Shown piece by piece: positions 51,901-61,379 of a DNA stretch of 64,000 nt. The position numbers and the translations under genes are program-made. This stretch comes from Belliella aquatica (GTDB lineage: Bacteria > Bacteroidota > Bacteroidia > Cytophagales > Cyclobacteriaceae). Location of the stretch: assembly GCF_014637795.1 (NCBI RefSeq), contig NZ_BMFD01000018.1, positions 1 to 64,000 on the forward strand, given 5' to 3'. Position 1 is the stretch's first letter; the number at the start of each line of letters is the position of its first letter. The notes beneath the pieces were generated by a model. The model was not told the origin of the DNA and made no database searches. It worked only from the letters and a program-made list of their open reading frames with translations.

Positions 51901-51989
51901 GAGCATACCACGTGTTAGAGGAGGTAAATGTCAATCCTAACGTTTGGTACTTTACGAAAATCAGAAATAAGGATAAATCAGAAGCGTAA
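48903..51989 (+). CDS. actB: Alternative complex III subunit B: molybdopterin-like and iron-sulfur fusion
   Basis: This 1028-residue exported protein has a Tat signal around residues 40-65 (PSRRDFLKLMGFSLAAASLAAC) whose cysteine may be lipidated. The large domain resembles molybdopterin oxidoreductases but has no apparent cofactor site. It is followed by an iron-sulfur domain with cysteine groups in CIGCGACTVACQVEN, CQHCNNAPCETVCPVAAT, CIGTRYCANNCPYKV and CSMCVQRI with CASACPTDA. In known complexes these hold three 4Fe-4S and one 3Fe-4S cluster. They carry electrons from the quinol site of ActC to ActA. Confidence 0.94.
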   Translation: MKENNKTYWKGLEQLTNDPEFVKNADKEFPEYLPSNNGEDGGPSRRDFLKLMGFSLAAASLAACEAPVRKAIPYVNKPVDINPSIPNYYASTFSSGGDYASIVVKTREGRPIKIDGNELSPINGKGVSAIVEASVLSLYDKQRLAAPYVNGEKSDWATIDAQVKSQLATAGTVKIVTNTINSPSTEKALSQFAEAFGGAEVITYDAISSYGITKAAETSYGEAILPTYKFDKSKVIVSFGADFLGTWISPIEFARQYAKGRKISKEKPEMSRHFQFESNLSLTGSNADYRTPIKASASGLAVLSLYNAIAKKAGAASYNAAAVEVAHLDKAANELWANRGASIVVSGSNDPNVQIVINAINDLLGNNGVTVDFSTPSFFRKGDDAKMHQFVSDLNAGRVGGVVFYNCNPAYDYARGAELAAGIAKAKVSVATNMTMDETASLVQYVAPDHHYLESWNDFNPRKGEYSLAQPTISPLFDTRQAQESFLVWAGVETNYYDFIQENWNSTLFASQSEMTDFQQYWDQALFNGVVSIESVSNALVAIGDASSAAAAISRTYKADNAATELVVYSKIGIGNGAFANNPWLQEMSDPISKATWDNYLTVSQKWANENGFKMFEGATQKAKLTIGDKSVIVPVLVQPGQAIGTVGLALGYGRTNAGRVANGVGVNAYELLDNSKGFVNFDITEGVSIELLADTYKIAQTQTHQTYMGRNFVVQESILPKYKEDAYAGRYQPKIYKEGEFVKPSKISLWKGHQYSQHHWGLAIDMNSCIGCGACTVACQVENNVAVVGKQEVLNRREMAWIRIDRYYSSDAEVGDNEGLEIASENPEVVFQPMMCQHCNNAPCETVCPVAATTHSSEGLNQMTYNRCIGTRYCANNCPYKVRRFNWFKYHDNKDFSTVNVAQNDDMGKMVLNPDVTVRSRGVIEKCSMCVQRIQSGKLTAKREGRKVQDGEITTACASACPTDAIVFGDMNDTSSKIYSTLKIKEETLSATKEVNEERAYHVLEEVNVNPNVWYFTKIRNKDKSEA

Positions 51990-52007
51990 TAAATAATTTT
52001 ATAAGAT

Positions 52008-53372
52008 ATGCAGGTAACTTCATCCGTACGCGAACCGCTAATTACTGGCGGTAAAACCTTAAAAGACGTCACACATGACGTATCAAGACAGGTAGAAGGA
52101 AAACCAACTTTGGGTTGGATTCTTGGCCTCTTGGTTGCAGTAGGTGTCCTATTATTAGGAAGTCTCGCGCTAGTAGCTACCCTTTGGGAAGGTATTGGTA
52201 TGTGGGGTCTTAATAAAACAGTCGGCTGGGCATGGGATATCACCAACTTCGTATGGTGGGTTGGTATCGGTCACGCTGGTACTTTGATTTCCGCAGTATT
52301 GCTTTTGTTTAGACAAAAATGGAGAATGGCGATCAACAGAGCTGCTGAAGCAATGACGATTTTTGCTGTTATTTGTGCTGCGATGTTCCCAGTAATTCAC
52401 ATGGGTAGACCGTGGTTAGGAGCTTATTGGGCACTTCCATTGCCAAATACTTTTGGTTCACTTTGGGTGAATTTCAACTCCCCTCTTCTTTGGGACGTAT
52501 TTGCAATTTCCACTTATTTCTCAGTATCCTTAGTATTCTGGTATATTGGTCTGATCCCTGATTTTGCTACAATTAGAGATAGAGCTACAGGATTGAGAAG
52601 GACAATATATGGAGCACTTTCATTCGGATGGGATGGAGCTGCTAAAACTTGGAGCAGATATGAATCTGTCGCTTTGATTTTAGCAGGTCTTGCTACTCCT
52701 TTGGTATTGTCAGTACACACTATCGTATCCTTTGACTTTGCGACTTCAGTAATTCCTGGATGGCATACGACTATCTTCCCTCCATACTTTGTGGCAGGTG
52801 CGATTTTCTCAGGTTTTGCCATGGTATTGACTTTAATGATCATTACAAGAAAGCTCTTCAAATTGGAAGATTACATAACAATTGGACACATTGAATTGAT
52901 GAATATTGTTATCATCATTACAGGTTCTATTGTAGGTATTGCTTATATCACAGAGTTTTTCATTGCTTGGTATTCGGGTGTAGCTGCAGAACAGTATGCA
53001 TTTATGAACAGAGCATTTGGTCCGTATGCATGGGCTTACTGGTCTATGATGACATGTAATGTGATTTCTCCTCAGTTATTCTGGTTTAAAAAAATTAGAA
53101 CTTCAATTGTAGCGACTTTTGCACTATCAATTGTGGTAAACATAGGAATGTGGTTTGAAAGATTTGTAATCATTGTTACTTCTCTTCACAGAGATTATCT
53201 TCCATCTTCATGGGCGATGTTCTATCCAACGATTTCAGATGTTGGAGTTTATCTCTTCACATTTGGTTTGTTCTTTACGCTCTTCTTATTGTTTGCAAAA
53301 TTCTTCCCAGTAATCAACATGGCAGAGGTTAAATCAATCGTTAAGTCTTCTTCAGAAAAAGTAAATAAGTAA
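52008..53372 (+). CDS. actC: Alternative complex III subunit C: NrfD/PsrC-like quinol-oxidising membrane subunit
   Basis: This 454-residue integral membrane protein has about ten helices of the NrfD family. Conserved phrases are [34 protein letters not shown] and [35 protein letters not shown]. It probably contains the menaquinol site next to the 3Fe-4S cluster of ActB. It lies 18 nt after actB and 2 nt before actD. Confidence 0.94.
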   Translation: MQVTSSVREPLITGGKTLKDVTHDVSRQVEGKPTLGWILGLLVAVGVLLLGSLALVATLWEGIGMWGLNKTVGWAWDITNFVWWVGIGHAGTLISAVLLLFRQKWRMAINRAAEAMTIFAVICAAMFPVIHMGRPWLGAYWALPLPNTFGSLWVNFNSPLLWDVFAISTYFSVSLVFWYIGLIPDFATIRDRATGLRRTIYGALSFGWDGAAKTWSRYESVALILAGLATPLVLSVHTIVSFDFATSVIPGWHTTIFPPYFVAGAIFSGFAMVLTLMIITRKLFKLEDYITIGHIELMNIVIIITGSIVGIAYITEFFIAWYSGVAAEQYAFMNRAFGPYAWAYWSMMTCNVISPQLFWFKKIRTSIVATFALSIVVNIGMWFERFVIIVTSLHRDYLPSSWAMFYPTISDVGVYLFTFGLFFTLFLLFAKFFPVINMAEVKSIVKSSSEKVNK

Positions 53373-53374
53373 TC

Positions 53375-53905
53375 ATGGAAAGAGATAAGAATTTTGTCCT
53401 CGGTGTATTTGAAGATGAGGATGTATTGTTAGACGCCGTATCCAAAGTAAGAGAGAGCGGTGTTAAAATTCATGAAGTTTACTCCCCTTTTCCTGTTCAC
53501 GGAATTGATGATGTACTAGGTTACAAAAGAAGTAGACTTCCTATTGCAGCATTTCTTTTTGGAATCTTAGGAACTACTTTGGCTTTGACCATGCAATTTT
53601 ATATGATGAAAATTGACTGGCCAATGATTATCGGTGGTAAAGATCATGCAGGTCTTCCTAACTTTATACCAGTAACATTCGAGTTGACTGTTTTATTGGC
53701 AGCATTCGGTATGGTTGGTGTGTTTATGATTTCTTCAAACTTGAAGCCATGGGCTCAGCCTAGGATCTTTGATTTGAGAATTACAGATGATAAGCACGTG
53801 ATGGCAATTGATTTAGCTACCAATGCTTCGATAGGAGAGGCGCAGATAGGAGAGATTTTGAAATCTTCAGGAGCTTCAGAAGTGAATAATAAAAGTTTTG
53901 AATAG
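53375..53905 (+). CDS. actD: Alternative complex III subunit D (DUF3341)
   Basis: This 176-residue DUF3341 protein has an N-terminal cytoplasmic-type domain (FVLGVFEDEDVLLDAVSKVRESG, then VYSPFPVHGIDDVLG) followed by two transmembrane helices (about 55-75 and 100-120) and a soluble tail. It is a structural subunit that binds ActC/ActF in known complexes. It carries no cofactor. Its end lies 13 nt before the actE start. Confidence 0.92.
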   Translation: MERDKNFVLGVFEDEDVLLDAVSKVRESGVKIHEVYSPFPVHGIDDVLGYKRSRLPIAAFLFGILGTTLALTMQFYMMKIDWPMIIGGKDHAGLPNFIPVTFELTVLLAAFGMVGVFMISSNLKPWAQPRIFDLRITDDKHVMAIDLATNASIGEAQIGEILKSSGASEVNNKSFE

Positions 53906-53918
53906 TAACTCAGACAAT

Positions 53919-54545
53919 ATGAAATTGATAAAATCCATATATGTTATCGCTGTAGTAGGAGTTGCCTTTGGGCTCGCTTCTTGTGGCGCTTCTGGAGATA
54001 ACCCGGGATACGAATATGCTCCGCAAATGTATAACTCTGTTCCTTACGAAGGTTTGACACAGATTGTAAATGAAGATGAAGGTCAATGGTTGTCTACGAG
54101 AGAAGACGGAAAAGGCGAATTCTTCAATACAAATGTGAATAATCCTAGTAAAATGAACATGAGAGAGCCTGTTGCCAATACTGTTCCTAGAACTAAAGAC
54201 GGCATGCTTCCTTATAGATTAAAAGCATTTGAGCTCGAAAAAGCGGCAGAAATCCAAAATCCTGTTGAACTAACTGATCAAGTTTTGGCAGAAGGACAGC
54301 AATTGTATATTCAATTCTGTACGGCATGTCACGGAGCTAATGGCGAAGGTGATGGTCTTGCAGGTCAGGTTATTGGTGGTGTCGCCAATCTTAAAGGCGG
54401 TGCTTATGTAAATCTTCCTGAAGGACACATTTTCCATGTTATCATGAAAGGTAAAGGAAGAATGGGTGCACACGGGTCTCAAATTCCTCAAGAAAGAATT
54501 TGGAAAATTGTTCACTATGTTAAACAAGAAATTCAGAAACAATAA
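53919..54545 (+). CDS. actE: Alternative complex III subunit E: monoheme cytochrome c lipoprotein
   Basis: This 208-residue lipoprotein has lipobox GLASC and one heme site CTACH in LYIQFCTACHGANGEGDGL. A candidate axial methionine is in KGRMGAHGSQI. It lies on the periplasmic face next to ActA and gives a second exit route for electrons. The ATG at 53919 gives a clean lipoprotein signal. An upstream ATG seven codons earlier would overlap actD. Confidence 0.92.
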   Translation: MKLIKSIYVIAVVGVAFGLASCGASGDNPGYEYAPQMYNSVPYEGLTQIVNEDEGQWLSTREDGKGEFFNTNVNNPSKMNMREPVANTVPRTKDGMLPYRLKAFELEKAAEIQNPVELTDQVLAEGQQLYIQFCTACHGANGEGDGLAGQVIGGVANLKGGAYVNLPEGHIFHVIMKGKGRMGAHGSQIPQERIWKIVHYVKQEIQKQ

Positions 54546-54547
54546 TC

Positions 54548-55843
54548 ATGGCGCACGTTTCAAATTATAACTTAGATCAAAAATTTGATTTTACTACTTC
54601 TATCAAAAAGTCCCTTTTTATAGGTCTTGGTATTGGTGCTGTATTGTTAATCGCAGGAATTCTTACTGGTATTTTTGGAGGTGGTGACCATGGTGCTGCA
54701 GAAGAAGCAGGAGGTCATGCCTTTCATTGGTATGAAAGATTATATGCAAACCTTTGGATCAACAACGTTTATTTCACTGGTATAGCAATTATTGGTGTGT
54801 TTTTCTTTGCAATTCAATATGCTGCGCAAGCAGGTTGGTCAACAGGTATCTTAAGAGTAATGTTGTCCTTAGGGAATTGGTTGCCATTTGCTGCCATCTT
54901 GATGATTGTAACTTTCTTTGTTGCAAATCATGATTTATTCCACTGGACACATAGTTACCTGTATGATTCGAATGATTTAGAACATTATGATAAAATCATT
55001 GATGGTAAAGGATCATTCTTCTATTGGCCAATGGAAAAAGGAACATTTCCAATTTTCTACATCGTTAGAATGTTTGCATTCTTTGGTATTTGGATTTTCT
55101 TCTTCAATAAATTGAAAAATTTATCCTTTGCTGAGGATAATTTAACAGGATCACACAACTGGTCTAATATCAGAAAATGGTCAGCCATATTCCTTATTTT
55201 ATTTGGGATTACTTCCTCAATATCAGCTTGGGATTGGGTGATGTCTATTGACACACACTGGTTTTCTACTATGTTTGGTTGGTATGTATTTGCATCATGG
55301 TTTGTTGCTGGCTTATCAGCAATTACCTTGATTACTGTTTTCTTGAAGGAGAAAGGCTACTTAGAAATGGTTAATGAAAACCATATTCATGACTTAGGGA
55401 AATTCGTTTTTGCATTTTCCATATTCTGGACTTACATCTGGTTTTCTCAATTCTTGTTGATCTATTATGCAAACATTCCTGAGGAGTCTGTATACTTTGT
55501 AGAGAGGTTGTCAAGTGATGTGTATAGCCCGTACATATTTGTAAATCTAGCTTTAAACTTTGTGTTGCCTTTCCTTGTTTTAATGACACGTGATGCAAAA
55601 AGACATACAATATTCTTGAAAGTTGTTTGTTCTTTAATAATTCTCGGACATTGGTTTGATTTCTTCCTAATGGTTCAGCCCGGAACTCTCGGTCACAACG
55701 GTGGCTTTGGTTTAATGGAAATAGGTATGCTATTAGTATTCGCTTCTTTATTTGGTTTTGTAGCTTTAAAAGGACTTACGAAAGGTAATTTGGTTGCGAA
55801 AAATCATCCTATGTTGGAAGAGAGTTATCATCATCACATTTAA
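54548..55843 (+). CDS. actF: Alternative complex III subunit F: second NrfD-like membrane subunit
   Basis: This 431-residue integral membrane protein has about ten helices and is paralogous in fold to ActC. Hallmarks are WYERLYANLWINNVYFTGIA, WLPFAAILMIVTFF, SSISAWDWVMSIDTHWFSTM and IWFSQFLLIYYANIPEES. It is often annotated as quinol:cytochrome c oxidoreductase. It has no quinol site in known structures but may form a proton path. It ends with a histidine-rich tail (YHHHI). Confidence 0.93.
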   Translation: MAHVSNYNLDQKFDFTTSIKKSLFIGLGIGAVLLIAGILTGIFGGGDHGAAEEAGGHAFHWYERLYANLWINNVYFTGIAIIGVFFFAIQYAAQAGWSTGILRVMLSLGNWLPFAAILMIVTFFVANHDLFHWTHSYLYDSNDLEHYDKIIDGKGSFFYWPMEKGTFPIFYIVRMFAFFGIWIFFFNKLKNLSFAEDNLTGSHNWSNIRKWSAIFLILFGITSSISAWDWVMSIDTHWFSTMFGWYVFASWFVAGLSAITLITVFLKEKGYLEMVNENHIHDLGKFVFAFSIFWTYIWFSQFLLIYYANIPEESVYFVERLSSDVYSPYIFVNLALNFVLPFLVLMTRDAKRHTIFLKVVCSLIILGHWFDFFLMVQPGTLGHNGGFGLMEIGMLLVFASLFGFVALKGLTKGNLVAKNHPMLEESYHHHI

Positions 55844-55867
55844 TATTTATCCGAAAAAATTATAATT

Positions 55868-56905
55868 ATGTACGGATTTCTTATTGCAGTAGGTGTTTTG
55901 TTTTTACTATCCATTATATGGATGGTTTACAGAATCCAAACTTTAGTCTCAGTTGTCAAAGGATCAGACAAAAAGATTGCTTCGAGTAGTAACAAAGTGA
56001 ATGCTATCTTATTTATAGTATTCCTTCTTGCTGGTGGTGCTTTAATGTTTTGGTATTCTATCAAAGAATTTGACAATTACACGCTACCACTTGCTTCTGA
56101 GCATGGTGCTGTAACTGACAATTTATTCTGGATCACTATGGCAGTGACGGGAGTAGTTTTTATCATTACTCACATTCTTTTGTTCTGGTTTCCATATAAA
56201 TACCAGTATGATGAAAAACGCACAGCTACATTCTATCCTGATAACAATAAACTTGAGGTTATTTGGACAATAGTTCCGGCTTTTGTTCTCGCGCTTTTAG
56301 TGATTGGTGGATGGAAAGCATGGTCTGATATCACTGCCCCAGCTCCAGAAAATTCAGAAGTAGTAGAGTTAATGGGTTATCAATTTGCTTGGGAGGTTAG
56401 GTATCCAGGTATGGATAATGTATTGGGTAATTATGATTACAGATTAATCAATGAAGTCAACAACATGTCTGGAGTTGATTTTTCTGACAAAAATGCCTTA
56501 GATGATTTCTCTTCACCGGTTGTTTACATTCCTAAAGGTGAACCAGTTTTATTTAAAATTAGAGCCAGAGATGTTCTACATTCTGTTTTTGCTCCTCACA
56601 TGCGTTTGAAAATGGATGCTGTACCAGGTATGCCTACTAGGTTCTGGTTTACCCCTACATTGACGACTGAGGAAATGAGAGTAGAATTAGGTAACGATGA
56701 GTTTGATTATGAAATCGCTTGTACGGAAATCTGTGGTCGTGGACACTTTTCTATGAAAAAGATAATTAAAGTGGTTACTCCAGAAGAATTTAAAAAGTGG
56801 AAAGCAGAACAAAAACCATATATAGTTAACAACCCAGCTCTTGTGGAGAATTTATCTGTAGAACTTAAAGAATTGGCTGACATCACAATCAGCGAACACA
56901 AGTAA
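55868..56905 (+). CDS. coxB: Cytochrome c oxidase subunit II
   Basis: This 345-residue subunit has two or three N-terminal membrane segments and a cupredoxin domain holding CuA. Ligands visible are His238 (VLHSVFAP) and the cluster Cys285, Glu287, Cys289, His293 and Met296 in CTEICGRGHFSM. It has no fused cytochrome c domain, so ActA/ActE or a separate carrier must donate electrons. The region between helices and cupredoxin is longer than usual. Follows actF by 24 nt in the same operon. Confidence 0.95.
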   Translation: MYGFLIAVGVLFLLSIIWMVYRIQTLVSVVKGSDKKIASSSNKVNAILFIVFLLAGGALMFWYSIKEFDNYTLPLASEHGAVTDNLFWITMAVTGVVFIITHILLFWFPYKYQYDEKRTATFYPDNNKLEVIWTIVPAFVLALLVIGGWKAWSDITAPAPENSEVVELMGYQFAWEVRYPGMDNVLGNYDYRLINEVNNMSGVDFSDKNALDDFSSPVVYIPKGEPVLFKIRARDVLHSVFAPHMRLKMDAVPGMPTRFWFTPTLTTEEMRVELGNDEFDYEIACTEICGRGHFSMKKIIKVVTPEEFKKWKAEQKPYIVNNPALVENLSVELKELADITISEHK

Positions 56906-56921
56906 TTAAATTATATTGATT

Positions 56922-58811
56922 ATGGCAACAGCTAGCGTAGCGTCACATAGTGCACATGATCATGATCATGATCATGAACACAAAGAGAATTTCATAACGA
57001 AATACATCTTCACCATTGACCATAAAATGATCGGTAAGCAGTTTCTGGTTACTGGTATATTTTGGGCTCTGATTGGTGGATTTCTTTCGATTCTCTTCAG
57101 ATTGCAATTGGGTTTCCCTGATATGGATCTTACTTTCCTGAAGCCTCTTTTAGGTGGATGGATTGACGATGGAGGGAAACTAGATCCGAATTTTTACCTT
57201 GCATTAGTGACGATGCACGGTACGATCATGGTGTTTTTCGTTTTGACAGCAGGATTGAGTGGAACGTTTTCTAATTTCTTGATTCCGCTTCAGATTGGCG
57301 CTAGAGACATGGCCTCGGGTTTCATGAATATGTTATCATACTGGTTCTTCTTTATATCTGGTGTGATCATGTTTATTTCACTATTCCTTGAAAATGGTCC
57401 AGCTGGTGGTGGATGGGTTGTATATCCTCCTTTGTCAGCTTTGGAACAAGCTATTCCAGGTTCAGGAATGGGAATGACTTTATGGTTGATCGCCATGACT
57501 TTCTTCATCGCATCATCTTTGTTAGGAGGTATTAATTATATTTCTACAGTAATTAACTTGAGAACAAAAGGGATGTCTTTTTCAAGACTTCCTCTTACAA
57601 TATGGGCTTTCTTCTTGACTGCGGTAATCGGTTTATTATCATTCCCAGTTTTATTTGCAGCCGCTTTATTATTGGTATTTGATCGTAGTTTTGGAACATC
57701 TTTCTATCTTTCTGATATATATATCAGTGGTGAAGGTGCCTTGCCAAATACTGGTGGTAGCCCTGTACTTTATCAGCATTTATTCTGGTTCTTAGGTCAC
57801 CCTGAGGTGTATATAGTATTGTTACCTGCCTTGGGTATCACATCTGAAGTAATCGCAACTAATTCAAGAAAACCAATCTTTGGTTACAAAGCGATGATTA
57901 TTTCAATGTTGGGGATCACTATTCTTTCGTTCGTTGTATGGGCTCACCATATGTTCGTATCTGGAATGAATCCTTTCCTAGGATCGATCTTTATGTTCTT
58001 GACACTAATCATTGCAATTCCTTCCGCAGTGAAAGTATTTAATTATTTAACCACATTATGGAGAGGTAATTTGATTTTCACGCCAGGAATGCTGTTTTCA
58101 ATTGGTTTAGTATCCTTCTTTATATCTGGTGGTCTTACAGGTATATTCTTAGGAAACTCAGCTATTGACATTCAATTGCATGATACTTATTTCGTTGTGG
58201 CTCACTTCCACTTGGTAATGGGTTCAGCTTCTTTCTTTGGATTAATGGCTGGGGTGTACCATTGGTTCCCTAAAATGTTTGGTAGAATGATGGATGCTAG
58301 ATTAGGATATGTTCATTTCTGGTTGACATTCGTTGGAGTTTACTTGGTATTCTTCCCGATGCACTATATTGGAATTGCTGGTTTCCCAAGAAGATATTAT
58401 TCTTTTACTACATATGATTTCAGTAGTGCATATACAGATTTGAATATGTTTGTGTCTGTAGCAGCGATCATAACATTTGCGGCTCAGTTCATCTTCTTAT
58501 TCAACTTCTTCTACAGTATGTATAGAGGTAGAAAGGCTTCTTTGAATCCTTGGAGATCAACTACCTTAGAATGGACTACGCCGCTTCATCCTGGACATGG
58601 TAACTGGCCTGGTGAAATTCCAGCTGTTTACAGATGGCCTTATGATTATTCTAAGCCTGGAGCTAATGAGGATTTTATTCCACAAACAGTGCCTTTATCA
58701 GCAACTCCTGAATCTAACCTTCCACACGAACAAGAATTGGTTAAGTTAGAGAAAGAAATTATAGCTGAAGAAGGAGAAGTTTTAGTAGCTAATGAATCAA
58801 AAGAATCTTAA
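56922..58811 (+). CDS. coxA: Cytochrome c oxidase subunit I
   Basis: This 629-residue A-type heme-copper oxidase has twelve or more helices. The heme a and a3/CuB histidines are in TMHGTIMVFF, GHPEVY (with the tyrosine cross-link position), WAHHMFVSG and VVAHFHLVMG. The N-terminus is unusually histidine-rich (HSAHDHDHDHEH, residues 9-20). The ATG at 56922 is chosen over an upstream TTG-like start. The last 20 nt overlap ctaA, so translation is coupled. Confidence 0.96.
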   Translation: MATASVASHSAHDHDHDHEHKENFITKYIFTIDHKMIGKQFLVTGIFWALIGGFLSILFRLQLGFPDMDLTFLKPLLGGWIDDGGKLDPNFYLALVTMHGTIMVFFVLTAGLSGTFSNFLIPLQIGARDMASGFMNMLSYWFFFISGVIMFISLFLENGPAGGGWVVYPPLSALEQAIPGSGMGMTLWLIAMTFFIASSLLGGINYISTVINLRTKGMSFSRLPLTIWAFFLTAVIGLLSFPVLFAAALLLVFDRSFGTSFYLSDIYISGEGALPNTGGSPVLYQHLFWFLGHPEVYIVLLPALGITSEVIATNSRKPIFGYKAMIISMLGITILSFVVWAHHMFVSGMNPFLGSIFMFLTLIIAIPSAVKVFNYLTTLWRGNLIFTPGMLFSIGLVSFFISGGLTGIFLGNSAIDIQLHDTYFVVAHFHLVMGSASFFGLMAGVYHWFPKMFGRMMDARLGYVHFWLTFVGVYLVFFPMHYIGIAGFPRRYYSFTTYDFSSAYTDLNMFVSVAAIITFAAQFIFLFNFFYSMYRGRKASLNPWRSTTLEWTTPLHPGHGNWPGEIPAVYRWPYDYSKPGANEDFIPQTVPLSATPESNLPHEQELVKLEKEIIAEEGEVLVANESKES

Positions 58812-59865
58812 AAACATAAATAGCTTTCGCAGGATATCATTGATAACTGTGATAGCTGTTTATTTTCTTATATTGGTTGGAGGCGTTGTTCGTAGTACCG
58901 GTTCTGGTATGGGATGTCCCGATTGGCCAAAATGCTTTGGGAGCTGGGTTCCGCCAACGAGCGTGAATCAGCTCCCAAATGATTATCAGGAGATTTATCT
59001 TCAAAAGCGAATTCTGAAAAATGAGCGCTTTGTTGCAAGCCTTGAGAAACTTGGTTTTTCAAAAAAGGCGGAAGAAATAAAAAATGACAAATCAATTCTG
59101 ATTGAAGAAGAATTTAATCCTGTCAAAACTTGGATTGAATATATCAATAGATTGATAGGAGTTCTGATTGGTTTGTTTATTTTACTCACCGTTTACAGAT
59201 CCCTCCCTCTCTGGAAAGAAGATAAATTGATCCCAATTTTATCATTCGCAAGCTTGGTATTGGTAGTGTTTCAAGCTTGGATAGGTTCTATTGTGGTGTC
59301 AACAAATCTTTTGGCTTGGATGATTACGCTTCATATGCTACTTGCATTGCTGTTGGTATGTCTATTAATATACATTCATTTCAGAGCGCATCATCTTTAC
59401 AAGAAAATTTCCTTTAGAACTGAAAAGCCATTTAGGCTATTCACGATCTTAATGATTGGTTTCATTTTAATGATTGTCCAAATAGTATTGGGAACACAGG
59501 TGAGAGAAGAGATTGATCAAATTGCATTCGCAATGGGGAATTTGTTGAGAGGATCATGGATAGAATCTATTGGTTTCACTTTCCTTGTCCACAGGTCTTA
59601 CTCTTTGTTGCTGCTTGCGATTCATGTTCTGTTCATTTATAAAATTTATAAATATTCAGTTAGACGATCAGGTATTTTCAAATTGTCACAATTATTAATT
59701 ATTGTGATTGCATTTGAAATATTGACTGGAGTGGGAATGGCTTATTTTGCGATTCCAGCTTTCTTGCAGCCTGTTCATCTTTTATTTGGGTCATTGATTA
59801 TAGGGATTCAGTTTCTGCTTTTGTTAAATCTAAAGGATCAGAAAAAAATAACAATTGAAAATTAA
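58792..59865 (+). CDS. ctaA: Heme A synthase (CtaA/Cox15 family)
   Basis: This 357-residue membrane protein has about eight helices. The first block VGGVVRSTGSGMGCPDWPKCFGSWVPP is a family signature including the cysteine pair of the first loop, and an EYINRLIG histidine/arginine-type segment follows. It oxidises heme O to heme A for the aa3 oxidase encoded beside it. A stretch at residues 65-95 (ILKNERFVASLEKLGFSKKAEEIK) is an extra hydrophilic loop relative to short CtaA proteins. It overlaps coxA at its start; the next start (59870) lies 5 nt past its stop. Confidence 0.94.
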   Translation: MNQKNLKNINSFRRISLITVIAVYFLILVGGVVRSTGSGMGCPDWPKCFGSWVPPTSVNQLPNDYQEIYLQKRILKNERFVASLEKLGFSKKAEEIKNDKSILIEEEFNPVKTWIEYINRLIGVLIGLFILLTVYRSLPLWKEDKLIPILSFASLVLVVFQAWIGSIVVSTNLLAWMITLHMLLALLLVCLLIYIHFRAHHLYKKISFRTEKPFRLFTILMIGFILMIVQIVLGTQVREEIDQIAFAMGNLLRGSWIESIGFTFLVHRSYSLLLLAIHVLFIYKIYKYSVRRSGIFKLSQLLIIVIAFEILTGVGMAYFAIPAFLQPVHLLFGSLIIGIQFLLLLNLKDQKKITIEN

Positions 59866-59869
59866 GTTC

Positions 59870-60772
59870 ATGAGAGCTATTAATATTTCTGAAGATACTT
59901 TATTTAATGCTATTGCTTTTAGAGCAAAGGCATATTATGAATTGATTAAATTCAGGCTATCAGCTTTGGTTACATTCTCAGCTGTCTTTGGGTTTATTCT
60001 AGGAGACTCAGGTGTGATGTTTTCTTGGGGAAAATTCTTTGCCTTAATGGTAGGAGGATTTTTAATCTCTGGTGCCTCGGGAGCTGCTAATGAGATCTGG
60101 GAAAGAGACTATGATAAGCTGATGAAGCGGACTCAAAATAGACCTCTTCCAACCAAGCAAATCTCGCTCAGTGAAGCTTATTGGTTTACGTCAATTATTG
60201 CTTTGATAGGTATCAGTATCTTGTGGGTTTTCACAAATCCTTTAACAACGGGATTGGGAATTCTAAGTATGATTCTCTATGTGTTTGTCTATACTCCGTT
60301 AAAAAGAGTTGGTCCTATTGCAGTATTTGTTGGTGCTATTCCTGGAGCAATGCCTCCTTTATTAGGTTGGACTGCTGCTACTGGCGCTATTTCACATGAA
60401 GCATTAATTATATTCGGAATTCAGTTTATTTGGCAATTCCCTCACTTTTGGGCTATTGCATGGGTAAGTGATGAAGACTATAAAAAGGCTGGCTTTAAAT
60501 TGTTGCCTAGTGGTGGAAAGAAGGATTTGAATACAGCAATTCAAATTATGATATATACATTATTCCTCCTACCTCTTGGTCTATTACCAACTTACTTTGG
60601 TCTAACAGGAATCAATTCAGGAATTGTTGCTACAATCTGCGGGGTTCTTTTCTTAGCACAAACGTTTTCTTTGATGCGTGATTGTTCTAGAAAATCTGCT
60701 TTAAAAATCATGTTTGGCTCGTTTCTTTATCTACCAATAGTACAAATTGCTTACCTATTAGATAAGATATAA
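59870..60772 (+). CDS. ctaB: Protoheme IX farnesyltransferase
   Basis: This 300-residue UbiA-family prenyltransferase makes heme O from heme B. It shows the aspartate motif in NEIWERDYDKLMKRTQNRPLP and the conserved IFGIQFIWQFPHFWAIAW segment with YKKAGFKLLP after it. There are about nine helices. The ATG at 59870 follows the ctaA stop by 5 nt; a TTG five codons earlier is less likely. With ctaA it supplies heme A. Confidence 0.95.
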   Translation: MRAINISEDTLFNAIAFRAKAYYELIKFRLSALVTFSAVFGFILGDSGVMFSWGKFFALMVGGFLISGASGAANEIWERDYDKLMKRTQNRPLPTKQISLSEAYWFTSIIALIGISILWVFTNPLTTGLGILSMILYVFVYTPLKRVGPIAVFVGAIPGAMPPLLGWTAATGAISHEALIIFGIQFIWQFPHFWAIAWVSDEDYKKAGFKLLPSGGKKDLNTAIQIMIYTLFLLPLGLLPTYFGLTGINSGIVATICGVLFLAQTFSLMRDCSRKSALKIMFGSFLYLPIVQIAYLLDKI

Positions 60773-60774
60773 TT

Positions 60775-61356
60775 ATGGAAGAAAAATTCGCATATATAGA
60801 AGGAGCTGAGCAGCCTATCGCAATGCATCCAAAAAAGTTCTCTTTATGGCTTTTTATGGTGACTGTTGTGATGATCTTTGCAGGTCTGACAAGTGCATAT
60901 ATTGTTCGTCAATCAGAAGGAAATTGGTTGGAGTTTGATCTTCCTGCAGTCTTCTATTACACCTCAGGGATTATTATTATCAGCAGTATATTTCTGCATT
61001 GGGCATATCTTTCAGCAAAGAAAGATAATTTAATGCAACTTAGAATAGGAATGGTCATTGCTTCTGTGCTGGGGCTTGCCTTCTTAGTTGGGCAATGGTA
61101 TAGTTTTGTGGCACTTGTGGATATGGATGTGTATTTGGTTGGAAATCCTTCTGGTTCATTTTTATATATTTTCACAGGACTTCATGCATTGCATTTGGTT
61201 AGTGGTGTGATTTTTCTAATAATTGTGTTAATTTCGTCCTTTAGATACAAGGTACATTCACAATCCATGGTGTCTATGGAAATGTGTGTAACTTATTGGC
61301 ACTTCTTAGGAGCGCTTTGGTTATACTTATTTACATTTATGCTTTTGAATCATTAA
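60775..61356 (+). CDS. Cytochrome c oxidase subunit III-like protein (first copy)
   Basis: This 193-residue membrane protein has five helices of the heme-copper oxidase subunit III fold (KKFSLWLFMVTVVMIFAGLTSAYIVR at the start, TGLHALHLVSGVIFLIIVLI and VTYWHFLGALWLYLFTFM at the end). A second, longer subunit III gene follows at 61380. The pair is common in Bacteroidetes oxidase operons. Which copy is in the final complex, or whether both are, cannot be told from sequence. Confidence 0.9.
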   Translation: MEEKFAYIEGAEQPIAMHPKKFSLWLFMVTVVMIFAGLTSAYIVRQSEGNWLEFDLPAVFYYTSGIIIISSIFLHWAYLSAKKDNLMQLRIGMVIASVLGLAFLVGQWYSFVALVDMDVYLVGNPSGSFLYIFTGLHALHLVSGVIFLIIVLISSFRYKVHSQSMVSMEMCVTYWHFLGALWLYLFTFMLLNH

Positions 61357-61379
61357 TTATTAAAGTTAAATAAATTAAT

